The position numbers and the translations under genes were made by a program. A stretch of DNA of 64,000 bases from the NCBI GenBank assembly GCA_031987425.1, contig DALZZL010000002.1, positions 5,589 through 69,588 of the forward strand. The letters are read 5' to 3'. The stretch is from Stenotrophomonas_A sp002429615. GTDB lineage: Bacteria > Pseudomonadota > Gammaproteobacteria > Xanthomonadales > Xanthomonadaceae. Every line of letters starts with the position of its first letter. Position 1 is the first letter of the stretch. Below the pieces are notes generated by a model, which saw nothing but the letters and a program-made list of their open reading frames with translations, had not been told where the DNA came from and did no database searches. Shown in pieces: positions 17,573 to 24,840 of the stretch.

Positions 17573-18421
17573 ATGTGCTATTCCGCTCAGATCGACGCCG
17601 ACTACAAGCGCATGGTCCGCAAGTTCGGACCGATCATGGGCCTGGACGCCTTCGCGCGCCTGTGGCTGCGGCACAACGGCCTGGAGCGCAGCAAGGTCCC
17701 CAAGGCGGTGATCGAGGGCATGCGGCCGCTGCTGTCGGCCGGGGTAGTCGCCGAGCTGGACGCGCGCTTCGCCGAGGACGAGCAGGCCTGGCAACAGGAG
17801 CTGTTCAAGCAGTCGAAGCGCAAGGCCGATAACGAGCGCAAGCCCATGCGTTACCAGCTGCGCATGCCGGGCAAGCCGGCCAGCTCCGACTTCGTGGTCG
17901 GCTGCGGCACCGGCCGCAAGCGCTTGTCCGGCACATATAACGCCCGGCGCGACAACCTGAAGCGATTCTGGGCACAGCTGTTCGGCCGCCAGCGCGGAAT
18001 CATAATCGTCGATCGGTTCTGGGAGAACGTGGAAGGCGAAGGCGGCCAGAATCAGGTGGTGAAGTTCGCACCGCGCACTGGGCAGCCGATGCTGGTCGCT
18101 TGCCTATGGGCCGAGTGGACCGACCCGAAGGGCGAGGAGCCGGCCCTGACCAGCTTCGCCGCTATCACCGACGAGCCGGGGCCCGAGGCCGCCGCCGCCG
18201 GCCACGACCGGACGATCATCAACATCAAACCCGAGCACCTCGAAGCCTGGCTCAACCCCGACCCGAACGACCTGGGCGGCCTGTACGAGATATTCGACGA
18301 CAAACGGCCCCCCCTTCTACGAGTACCGGCTTGCGGCGTAGACTCCAGCGGAAGCAACGGCCCTGGGGGGGGGTATGAAGGGAATCATTTCCGCGTTCGC
18401 GCTCGTGCTAATGATGCTTAA
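17573..18421 (+). CDS. SRAP-domain protein (SOS-response-associated peptidase, YedK/HMCES family), frameshifted C-terminus
   Basis: Cys2 after the initiator Met (MCYSAQ) is the residue that SRAP proteins link to abasic sites in single-stranded DNA. Other family marks: GTYNARRDNL (about 123-132), LVACLWAEWT, FAAITDEPG, and AGHDR with the active-site His. The frame reads to 18421, but the last about 35 residues are alien. A run of seven C at 18308-18314 appears one base too long: with six C the frame ends RPPFYEYRLAA and stops at 18341, the expected family terminus. The region between QSKRKADNER and KPMRYQ also looks shortened relative to MCYSAQ-type members I recall. DNA-protein crosslink repair, if active. 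Confidence 0.82.
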   Translation: MCYSAQIDADYKRMVRKFGPIMGLDAFARLWLRHNGLERSKVPKAVIEGMRPLLSAGVVAELDARFAEDEQAWQQELFKQSKRKADNERKPMRYQLRMPGKPASSDFVVGCGTGRKRLSGTYNARRDNLKRFWAQLFGRQRGIIIVDRFWENVEGEGGQNQVVKFAPRTGQPMLVACLWAEWTDPKGEEPALTSFAAITDEPGPEAAAAGHDRTIINIKPEHLEAWLNPDPNDLGGLYEIFDDKRPPLLRVPACGVDSSGSNGPGGGYEGNHFRVRARANDA

Positions 18422-18974
18422 TATGCTCGGAGGCATCGTCTCCGGCATATGGCTCGCGATTCTAGGACAGTGGGGCGTCATAGGAGTGGGGCTGCTTGTG
18501 GCCTTCGCTGGTGCATTCGCCCTCTCACTTCTTCTCATGCCGGGCCTAATATTTGCCGCGCCCGCCGCCATGTTGGTGGAGCACGGGAAGCGAATTCCCG
18601 CTTACCTCATCGGCTCGCTGTCGGTCATCTACACCCTCTTGGTTATGACGGCGTGGTGTTTGGCGATCCTGTTCTACTTCGGACACCGGATCGGGGACCA
18701 CACGGCGCTTCCGTTCTTGATCTGGGCTTATGGGGCTGCAACCGGTCCTATTGCGTATCTCGCCAGCAAGGAGCGGGACAATGAGTACTCCGTGCTCACC
18801 GCGTTCGCATCCCAGATCGCGTTTGTTGTGGTCCTGTTGGCGATTCTTCTCTTCGGAGTATCCAATGCTTCCGTTGTGATCGTGTTCTGCTCAATCATGG
18901 GAATTGCGCTCGCCTTTCAACTGATCTTGTCCTTCGCGAGCCTGTATGCGCCACCCGCCAATCCGTGGGATTGA
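18375..18974 (+). CDS. Multi-pass membrane protein, unknown function
   Basis: 199 residues with about five to six hydrophobic helices (first MKGIISAFALVLMMLNMLGG, last IVFCSIMGIALAFQLILSF) and short loops. A G-rich run directly before ATG 18375 may serve as the ribosome-binding site. It starts 33 nt after the restored SRAP stop and overlaps only the frameshifted SRAP tail. No family recognised. Codon use is less GC-rich than the core genes, in keeping with the accessory region. Confidence 0.6.
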   Translation: MKGIISAFALVLMMLNMLGGIVSGIWLAILGQWGVIGVGLLVAFAGAFALSLLLMPGLIFAAPAAMLVEHGKRIPAYLIGSLSVIYTLLVMTAWCLAILFYFGHRIGDHTALPFLIWAYGAATGPIAYLASKERDNEYSVLTAFASQIAFVVVLLAILLFGVSNASVVIVFCSIMGIALAFQLILSFASLYAPPANPWD

Positions 18975-19086
18975 AAGGGCGTGCTATCGATCAGCAGTCG
19001 TCGGCGAAATTGGTTCAGCGAGGGCCTCGCCCTCGCTGCCCTCCTGCGTGAGGTACGCGTAGACCCACCAGAAGGGCGTGGAGTCG

Positions 19087-19155
19087 GGGCTCCGAGACGA
19101 TTACCGACTGGCCGGCCTGTACGCTATCTTCAATGGCAAGCGGCACCCCTGCTGA
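19087..19155 (+). pseudogene. C-terminal relic of a second SRAP gene
   Basis: Reads RDDYRLAGLYAIFNGKRHPC then stop. It aligns with the C-terminal segment of the SRAP gene at 18268-18314 (NDLGGLYEIFDDKRPP) at both protein and nucleotide level. Only about 20 codons remain, with no intact upstream frame. Suggests a former second SRAP copy largely deleted. Short, so moderate to low confidence. Confidence 0.45.
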
Positions 19156-19191
19156 GAGCGCAGATTGCCCACATCGCGGCGAACGGCATAC

Positions 19192-19689
19192 ATGAGAATA
19201 TTTCTGCTCTTTCTGCTAACCATCTCGCTGGATGCCAGCGCGGGCGAGCATTACGCAACGGCTGGAGGAGCGGAAGCTGCTGTACAAGCATTCATGCGTG
19301 CCGCGCATCAGCAACCCTTGAGGCCCACTGGCGAGAACGCCATCAGCGTCTGGGCCCGTGATTACATGCAAGGTCGAGTTGTTGGCTTTGTTTTTTCAGG
19401 GAACACTTACTTGTCGTGCCGTACGTCATCCACTTACGCGGATGGCATCGTCACCTTGGCCCCGGCTACTTGTCGTCGAATTCGCCCGCGTGTCGAAGCT
19501 GTCAATGCCATGAGGCAGCTCCCGGATTTTGGCCGGTCGGAATGGGACTGCCCGATGATGGATGGCAGCGAGGTGTTCATTTCGCGCGCGCAAGCCGGCA
19601 AGCTTTCCTCTGTCCGAATTGGGAACCCCGGTGCCTGTGACGATGCTGAGTCCCGGGCGATCACGGCCGCGCTCGGCAAGCTCTGGTGA
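19192..19689 (+). CDS. Secreted hypothetical protein
   Basis: 165 residues with a clear signal peptide (MRIFLLFLLTISLDASAGEH). The mature part begins with ATAGGAEAAVQAFMRAAHQQPL, a helical segment like those in small periplasmic proteins. It has four cysteines (YLSCRTS, ATCRRI, WDCPMM, GACDDA) probably in two disulfides. No strong ribosome-binding site. No family recognised. One of several orphan secreted proteins in the tRNA-Arg accessory region. Confidence 0.6.
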   Translation: MRIFLLFLLTISLDASAGEHYATAGGAEAAVQAFMRAAHQQPLRPTGENAISVWARDYMQGRVVGFVFSGNTYLSCRTSSTYADGIVTLAPATCRRIRPRVEAVNAMRQLPDFGRSEWDCPMMDGSEVFISRAQAGKLSSVRIGNPGACDDAESRAITAALGKLW

Positions 19690-19894
19690 TGCCGTTGATT
19701 CGATGGACAGGGCCACGGCCACTGTATTGATCGACCCGCTGTGCGGCCAGCTGCCTGCCGGCGGCACGGATGCGGTGAGCGACGTCGACTGCGGCGGGTT
19801 CCGCGAGCGGGTGGGTTGGGTTGCCGAGCAGTACCGTGCCGAGAACAACAGCGATGTCTGGCAGTACGCCATTTGCCCCACTCGGGAGGAGATA

Positions 19895-20308
19895 GTGCTA
19901 CGTCGTCCAAGCCTGATCACAGGGTGTCTCGCCGCGGCCACCCTGCTGGCGATCGTCTGTGTCATCGGCATCAGCCTGGATGCCGACAGCTACTACGTCG
20001 ATGAAGCGCGGCCCGCCGCCTGGGTCTATCGGCCGGGCATCGTCGCACTCGTCTGCGCGGTCATGCTGGCCGAGGTCGCGCTGGTCTGGGCCGCATTCGT
20101 GTCGGTCTGGCCGCGCGCGCTCTGGGTGCGCTGCGGCCTGGCCATGATCTTCCTTGGGCCGTGGGCGCTGCTGGTCTCCCAGTTCGTGGTGCGGATGCCG
20201 GTGTACGTGGTGTTCCACCACCTCTGGTTGTGGGCGCTGGCCGCGTTGCTGGTGTTGGCCGCGCTCGCTTCGATGGTGCGTGGCGTGTATTCGAGATTGA
20301 CGCGTTAG
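19895..20308 (+). CDS. Four-helix membrane protein, unknown function
   Basis: 137 residues with four hydrophobic segments (about 8-28, 44-68, 76-95, 103-125). GTG at 19895 is chosen because GGGAGGA lies 6 nt upstream. The same frame is open further back (to about 19562) and reads plausibly as protein just before the start (WVAEQYRAENNSDVWQYAIC), so a longer or fused product, or the relic of another gene, cannot be excluded. Last plus-strand gene of the accessory region. Confidence 0.6.
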   Translation: MLRRPSLITGCLAAATLLAIVCVIGISLDADSYYVDEARPAAWVYRPGIVALVCAVMLAEVALVWAAFVSVWPRALWVRCGLAMIFLGPWALLVSQFVVRMPVYVVFHHLWLWALAALLVLAALASMVRGVYSRLTR

Positions 20309-20389
20309 CGAAGCGGGGAGGGCGCCCGGAGGCGCCCGCCGCCGCATCGCATGCGCAAGCTTGGCCCGGCGGTTACCGGGCCCGCCGGC

Positions 20390-20767
20390 TCACTTCGCGG
20401 AAGATGCCGGGCACTGGATCCGCTTGCCCGCCGCGGTCACGCTTTCGTTGAACGCCTGCACCGACCGTTCCGCGCGCATCTGCAGTTCCTGCGTATCCGG
20501 CAACGCCATGAAGGCGACATTGATCTCGTCGCGCCCATTCTCGATCGGGCGGCGTTCGACCGAGCCGTACAGCCCCTCCATGCGCGGAAGATGGCTTTCC
20601 AGCCGGAAGCTGGAGATCACCTCCAACCGCGTGCCGGTATAGCGTTCCAGCGAAGTGGCGGCCTCCACCCACATCGCATCGCACTGGCGTGCGCAGGTGC
20701 AGGTGGGCGAGGGGGCGGGAGTCGGGGCGGCGGCCTGCAGGGCCGCGGTGATCAGCCATCCGTACAT
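20390..20767 (-). CDS. Hypothetical protein with short N-terminal hydrophobic segment
   Basis: 125 residues. The start is ATG 20767 with AAGGAG 7-8 nt upstream. The N-terminus MYGWLITAALQAAAPTPAPS looks like a weak signal peptide. It is followed by CTCARQCDAMW (three Cys in seven residues) and a helical region ending in ERSVQAFNESVTAAGKR. No family recognised. Convergent with the membrane protein at 19895. Confidence 0.6.
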   Translation of the reverse strand: MYGWLITAALQAAAPTPAPSPTCTCARQCDAMWVEAATSLERYTGTRLEVISSFRLESHLPRMEGLYGSVERRPIENGRDEINVAFMALPDTQELQMRAERSVQAFNESVTAAGKRIQCPASSAK

Positions 20768-20959
20768 GTGAATCTCCTTGTGGGTGCTGCGCGAGTCTAG
20801 CCGCTGCCGCCGCATCGTGCTGGGTGATGTGCCGCAGAAACCAGACAACGCCATGCGCGGCGTGCCGATAGGTCAGTGCAGGGCTTTCCGATGCCAGCGC
20901 CCCGGCGCGGCGTGACATCGTCTGGATGCCGATGAGTGCGTGCATGAGGAGGCCGCATC

Positions 20960-21202
20960 ATGAAATCCAAGGAGATGGTCCTGCGTTGTTTCGCCGAACG
21001 CGATGGAGACGTGTGGATCGCCTACTGCGCCGAGCTGTCGCTGGCGGTGGAGGGTGATTCGCTGGCCGAGGTGCTGGAGGCGCTCGACGCGCAGGTCAGG
21101 GCGCACATGGTGGAAGCGCTCGGCGAGGACGATTCACCGCTGCCGGAAGATCGGCAGCGCTGGGTGCCCCTGCGTGCGAAGCGACGTCCGCCGGATTCAT
21201 GA
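20960..21202 (+). CDS. HicB-like small protein without a toxin partner
   Basis: 80 residues. The pattern VLRCFAERDGDVWIAYCAEL, then LAVEGDSLAEVLEALDAQVR, matches the alpha/beta fold of the HicB antitoxin superfamily (partly degraded RNase-H fold). No HicA-type toxin or DNA-binding tail is present, so it resembles stand-alone DUF1902/HicB-like proteins. GAGGAGG precedes ATG 20960. Function unknown. Confidence 0.6.
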   Translation: MKSKEMVLRCFAERDGDVWIAYCAELSLAVEGDSLAEVLEALDAQVRAHMVEALGEDDSPLPEDRQRWVPLRAKRRPPDS

Positions 21203-21219
21203 GGGGGCGCGCGGGAGGC

Positions 21220-21465
21220 TCAGGCCTGGGTCGGCTGATCCGGCGCGGATGCGGTATCCCGACACGCCGCCACCCGGCCCAGTTGGCGGGCGAACCCCAG
21301 CAGGGTGTCGATGATGTCCGTGTGCTGGTCCGGAAACCCCGCCAGCAGATCGCCATGCGCATGGCTGAAGGCCACGTCGAACGTCGCCTGGTCGCTGGCG
21401 CCGGCCGCGCGCAGAAGCGCATAGGCGCGGGCATAGGCGAGGGCGATGGGCGTATCCGTGCTCAT
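21220..21465 (-). CDS. Small hypothetical protein
   Basis: 81 residues, helical and soluble (MSTDTPIALAYARAYALLRA, then FDVAFSHAHGDLLAGFPDQH). Convergent with the HicB-like gene, with 17 nt between stops. The start ATG 21465 gives the compact form; upstream extension in frame is low-complexity. No family recognised. Confidence 0.5.
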   Translation of the reverse strand: MSTDTPIALAYARAYALLRAAGASDQATFDVAFSHAHGDLLAGFPDQHTDIIDTLLGFARQLGRVAACRDTASAPDQPTQA

Positions 21466-21614
21466 GCGGCAACCGTAAGCCTTGGCCGTCTCACCGGATG
21501 AGACGGGGCGATCGCGCGTTTCCGGCGCCGGCGCCCGGTCCGGGTGCGTTGTGGCCGAAGTCGCAGGCTGGCTAGAATGCCGGCTGGCCAAGGTCGGCCA
21601 TCAGGGGAAAATAC

Positions 21615-22475
21615 ATGAAGTCCATTTTCGGGGCGCTGCTCGCGGCGCTGCTGTGCGTGAGTGTGTCGCCCGTCCGTGCCGCAGAGGATGTGTCGTCGCT
21701 GCCCTGGCAGGTCGGCAAGGCGGTTGGCGATATCGATGGCAAGGCGACCATCCAGGTGCCCGAAGGCTATGCCTTCCTCGGCGCGAAGGGAACGCGCGAA
21801 CTCAACCAGATGATGCAGAACCCGCAGGGCTCGGAGGACATGTATACCTTCGCGCCGCAGGATTTGAGCTGGGTGGCGTTCTTTACTTATAGCGGCATCG
21901 GCTACGTCAAGGACAACGACAAGCTCGACGCCGACGATCTGCTGGCCTCCATCCGCGAAGGCACCGAGGCGTCCAACAAGGAACGCAAGCAGAAGGGCTG
22001 GGACCTGATGCATGTCGCCGGCTGGCGCTTCCAGCCCAAGTACGACAAGGCGGTCAACAACCTTGAGTGGGCGATCATCGGCGAGAACGAAACCAGCCAC
22101 GAGCAGAGCGTCAACTACAACACCCGCCTGCTTGGCCGTCACGGCGTGATGGAAGTGGTGGTGGTGGCGTCGCCGGAAGATTTCGATGGCGCGATCGCGG
22201 ATTTCAAGCGCGTGCTGCCCGGCTACGAGTACAAGGCGGGCGAGCGCTACGCGGAGTTCCGCGAGGGTGACCACGTGGCGGCCTACGGCCTGGCCGCGCT
22301 GGTGACCGGTGGTGCGGCCGCGGTGGCGGCGAAGAAGGGCTTGTTCGGCGCGATCGGCGCGTTCCTGGCCAGCATGTGGAAGCTGGTGGTGGCCGGTGTC
22401 GTGGCCGTCGGTGCGTGGTTCCGTCGCCTGTTCAGCCGCAAGAGCGAACGAGAGAAGCAGAAGACGGTCCAGTGA
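21615..22475 (+). CDS. DUF2167 family membrane-anchored protein
   Basis: 286 residues. Signal peptide 1-22 (MKSIFGALLAALLCVSVSPVRA). The DUF2167 domain spans about 27-215: LPWQVGKAVGDIDGKATIQV, PEGYAFLGAKGTRELNQMM, WVAFFTYSGIGYVKD and DADDLLASI. A C-terminal membrane helix (about 236-268) and a basic tail follow. The domain would face the periplasm. Family function is unknown. Its stop overlaps the next gene (GTGA). Confidence 0.85.
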   Translation: MKSIFGALLAALLCVSVSPVRAAEDVSSLPWQVGKAVGDIDGKATIQVPEGYAFLGAKGTRELNQMMQNPQGSEDMYTFAPQDLSWVAFFTYSGIGYVKDNDKLDADDLLASIREGTEASNKERKQKGWDLMHVAGWRFQPKYDKAVNNLEWAIIGENETSHEQSVNYNTRLLGRHGVMEVVVVASPEDFDGAIADFKRVLPGYEYKAGERYAEFREGDHVAAYGLAALVTGGAAAVAAKKGLFGAIGAFLASMWKLVVAGVVAVGAWFRRLFSRKSEREKQKTVQ

Positions 22476-23200
22476 TCGCTGCCGATATCTGGCTGCTTGC
22501 GGGCATCGTCGCGTTCTATCTGTATGACGCGGCGATGCTGCTGTACGCCGATGAGCTGGTGCTGTGGCCGCGTCGCCGTGGCTGGGCCGGCACCGTCGGC
22601 GGCGACGTGCAGTGGCGCGGCGGCTATCTGTTCGTGCCCGCGCTGCTGACGCCGTGGCGTCCGCTGCTGCGCCTGCAATGGATGCGTGCGGCGACGCGAC
22701 CCGTCGCGCCGATGCTGGAGGAACTGCAGGGGCTGCGCCGGACGCTGCGCCCGCTGCAGGTCGGGGTGACGCTGATGGGCGTGCTGCTGCTGGGCGTGCT
22801 GCCGGCACTGCTGCTGGCGTGGCGCGACTGGGGCGCGTTGTTCGCGCTGCTGTGCGCGATATATCTGCTGGCGCTGGCGATGGTGGTCTACACCGTGCGT
22901 CGCCGCGATGCGCTGGGCCTGACGCGGCGCACGCTGGTATCGCTGGCGGTGGACACGCTGGCCTGTCCGCCGTTCGCGATGAACCTGGTGCGCAAGATTT
23001 CCCTGCGCCAGGCCGGCGAGGTCGACGGCCTGGCCTTCGCCACGGCGACCTTGTCGGACGACGCGCTGCTACGGCTCAAGCCGCAGCTACTCGCGCGGCT
23101 CGAACTGCTGTCCTTTCACGCGCCAGCGGACACCGCGCGCGCGGATGAACTTGAGCGCTATCGCGCGCAACTGCGGGAGTTACCCGATGCGAATCCCTGA
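22472..23200 (+). CDS. Three-helix membrane protein in the DUF2167 cassette
   Basis: 242 residues. Hydrophobic segments at about 4-27, 95-115 and 120-145. A conserved-looking loop LYADELVLWPRRRGW precedes a cytoplasmic-type C-terminus rich in Leu/Arg. GTG 22472 overlaps the DUF2167 stop, so the pair is translationally coupled. No family recognised. Confidence 0.7.
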   Translation: MIAADIWLLAGIVAFYLYDAAMLLYADELVLWPRRRGWAGTVGGDVQWRGGYLFVPALLTPWRPLLRLQWMRAATRPVAPMLEELQGLRRTLRPLQVGVTLMGVLLLGVLPALLLAWRDWGALFALLCAIYLLALAMVVYTVRRRDALGLTRRTLVSLAVDTLACPPFAMNLVRKISLRQAGEVDGLAFATATLSDDALLRLKPQLLARLELLSFHAPADTARADELERYRAQLRELPDANP

Positions 23201-23540
23201 AGTGCTGGTCATCGCGGTGGCCTTCGTGGTCGGCTACTGGCTGGTCTCGGTGCTGCTTCCGCTGCTGCGGGGGCGTGGGCAGGCATCGGCACCCGCGCCG
23301 GACATGGCCGCGCCTGCACCCGCGGGCGCAACCCCGCCACCACGCTGGTTCGAGGTGCTGGAAGTGGACGAGCAGGCCGGCCGCGAGGAGATCGTGGCCG
23401 CCTACAAGCGCCGCATCAGCCAGTACCACCCCGACAAAGTGCAACACCTGGGGCCCGAATTGATCGCGCTGGCCGAACAGCGCGCACGTGAGATCAATAC
23501 CGCCTATGACACCGCGCTTCAGTTGCGCGGCGCTCGCTGA
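23187..23540 (+). CDS. Membrane-anchored J-domain (DnaJ-like) protein
   Basis: 117 residues. One N-terminal helix (about 5-27), a Pro/Ala linker, then a C-terminal J domain with HPD at 81-83 (YHPDK) and the typical helix IVAAYKRRISQ. J domains stimulate Hsp70 (DnaK) ATPase; the anchor would recruit DnaK to the inner membrane. The start overlaps the preceding gene by 14 nt, with GGGAG upstream. Third member of the DUF2167 cassette. Confidence 0.85.
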   Translation: MRIPEVLVIAVAFVVGYWLVSVLLPLLRGRGQASAPAPDMAAPAPAGATPPPRWFEVLEVDEQAGREEIVAAYKRRISQYHPDKVQHLGPELIALAEQRAREINTAYDTALQLRGAR

Positions 23541-23857
23541 GCACACGCGCCACAGCACGTTGGACGTGTACGGCGCGTGACGCCGGCGGGCGGAAAATAG
23601 GAATTTTCTGACCCCTCGATTCAGCCTTTGCCGAGGACTTTGGCCGCTTATCCATGACAACGTATCGGTACCGGACGCGGCGCCCTGTGGCTACTCCACC
23701 GCGGACCCTTGAGTAAGGTCGAGCCGGGACCGAAGAGCTGGAAGCACCGTTCCCGCCTCCCCGATTCGCGGGACTCCCCAGGTGCTTGGCGCCCCCACGG
23801 CTCGCCGTGACCAGCCCTCTCGGGATTTCCCTCACCCGACGCGATGCAGGTACCCGC
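23541..23857. other. Intergenic region with a small hairpin next to a TCTGACCCC motif
   Basis: 317 bases without a convincing gene. At 23593-23608 a 6-bp AT-rich stem (GAAAAT/ATTTTC, loop AGGA) is followed by TCTGACCCC. It could be a weak terminator for the J-domain gene or the relic of a mobile palindrome; short GGGTCAGA-type motifs flank some REP/RAYT-like elements in proteobacteria (recalled). Nothing else stands out. Confidence 0.3.
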
Positions 23858-24073
23858 ATGGACAAGCAGTGCTATGTAGTGGCGGTCGAGCAGTTCGAGG
23901 ACGCATGGTTGGTGTCGCGTCCGCAGTGGAGTCCGTTGCGCTATCTCGCCCAGGATGGGGCCTTGCGCAATGCCGAGATGATGGCGCGCCTGCATGCCTG
24001 GACCACCGGCCAGCCCACCGAGGTGGTGCTGCGCTCGGAAGAGGGCGACCATCTGGTGCGTCGCTTCGGCTGA
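23858..24073 (+). CDS. Small hypothetical protein (DUF2188-like pattern)
   Basis: 71 residues: MDKQCYVVAVEQFEDAWLVS, then two helices (MMARLHAWTTGQPTEVVLRS) and EEGDHLVRRFG. The strand-strand-helix pattern and size resemble DUF2188-type proteins, but the match is weak. AGGT lies before ATG 23858. Convergent with the DUF488 gene, 13 nt between stops. Confidence 0.5.
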   Translation: MDKQCYVVAVEQFEDAWLVSRPQWSPLRYLAQDGALRNAEMMARLHAWTTGQPTEVVLRSEEGDHLVRRFG

Positions 24074-24086
24074 GGTGCATCGCGGC

Positions 24087-24458
24087 TCAGTGAGCGGCGT
24101 GGCGCCCCTGCGCCAGATAGTTCTGCAGCACGTGCGCATGGTTGAACACCGGATCGTGCGCGCCATACAGCAGCGTGGTGGTCGGATGCGCGGCGATGAT
24201 CTCGCGCAACCGGGCCAACGCCGTCTGATGCGTGGGGTCACCAAGCTCGGCGCGGTAGCGTTCGGTGAACTCCACCATCCGCTCCGGATCGTGGTCCCAC
24301 CATTCGCGCAGGGCGGGCGAGGGCGCCAGCTCCTTCAGCCAATCGTCCAGGTGCGCGCGCGTCTTGGTCACGCCGCGCGGCCACAGGCGATCCACCAGGA
24401 CGCGGGCGCCATCGTGGCCACCGGCGGGATCGTAGATGCGCTTGATCTTCAGGCTCAC
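24087..24458 (-). CDS. DUF488 family protein (YeaO-like)
   Basis: 123 residues. The family core is obvious: KIKRIYDPAGG, ARVLVDRLWPRGVTK, LDDWLKELAPSPALREWW and the C-terminal TLLYGAHDPVFNHAHVL. Biochemical function unsettled. GTG 24458 is preferred because AGGAG lies 7 nt upstream and the product begins with the conserved SLKIKRIYD. Confidence 0.88.
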   Translation of the reverse strand: MSLKIKRIYDPAGGHDGARVLVDRLWPRGVTKTRAHLDDWLKELAPSPALREWWDHDPERMVEFTERYRAELGDPTHQTALARLREIIAAHPTTTLLYGAHDPVFNHAHVLQNYLAQGRHAAH

Positions 24459-24559
24459 GGCAGGCTCCTGGGGAAGCGGGCGGTTGTGCTGCGATCGGCG
24501 GCGAAAAGGTTGCCATTGCAACCGTGATGGCGATGTTCGCGCGATCTGCGTCGCGCCTC

Positions 24560-24586
24560 TTGACAGCGCCCCGGGCGATGCTGAAT
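24560..24586 (+). promoter_or_regulatory. Candidate thr operon promoter
   Basis: TTGACA at 24560-24565 is a perfect -35. CTGAAT at 24581-24586 is a weaker -10 with 15-bp spacing. Transcription would begin near 24593, only a few bases before the leader-peptide ATG at 24597, giving an almost leaderless leader mRNA. Position relative to the leader supports it; not proven. Confidence 0.45.
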
Positions 24587-24596
24587 CGTTGGCGCC

Positions 24597-24743
24597 ATGC
24601 CTGCCCACGCCGCCCTGCTCAACGCCCCGATGCCGACTTCCGGCACGGGCAACTCTGCGCTCGGCGGCGCGGCCATCGCGGCCATTACCACCACCATTAC
24701 CACCCGTACCACTTGCCCGGTGCGGCCCGTCGTCTTCGCGTAG
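24597..24743 (+). CDS. thrL: thr operon leader peptide
   Basis: 48 codons, beginning MPAHAALLNAP and ending PVRPVVFA. Codons 30-39 read ITTTITTRTT: seven Thr and two Ile in ten codons, the arrangement of the E. coli thr leader (Thr/Ile control codons). It lies 97 nt before thrA on the same strand. ATG at 24630 (codon 12) is a possible shorter start; neither start has a good ribosome-binding site. Function: ribosome stalling when Thr-tRNA or Ile-tRNA is low, controlling thrABC. Confidence 0.82.
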   Translation: MPAHAALLNAPMPTSGTGNSALGGAAIAAITTTITTRTTCPVRPVVFA

Positions 24744-24785
24744 TTTCCGAAAACCACGGCCCCGCACCCGGATCAGGATGCGGGG
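24719..24785 (+). promoter_or_regulatory. Candidate threonine attenuator: alternative hairpins
   Basis: CCGCACC at 24762-24768 can pair upstream with GGTGCGG (24719-24725, within the leader gene) or, as CCCCGCA (24760-24766), downstream with TGCGGGG (24779-24785), extended by CC/GG. These are mutually exclusive, as expected for antiterminator versus terminator. No U-run follows the downstream hairpin, so it may not be a standard intrinsic terminator and could instead mask the thrA start region or need Rho. Confidence 0.55.
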
Positions 24786-24840
24786 GATGGCGCCCGATCC
24801 GATGATCCCGTACAGGCGGGGCCTCACCACGAGGTCTGTC

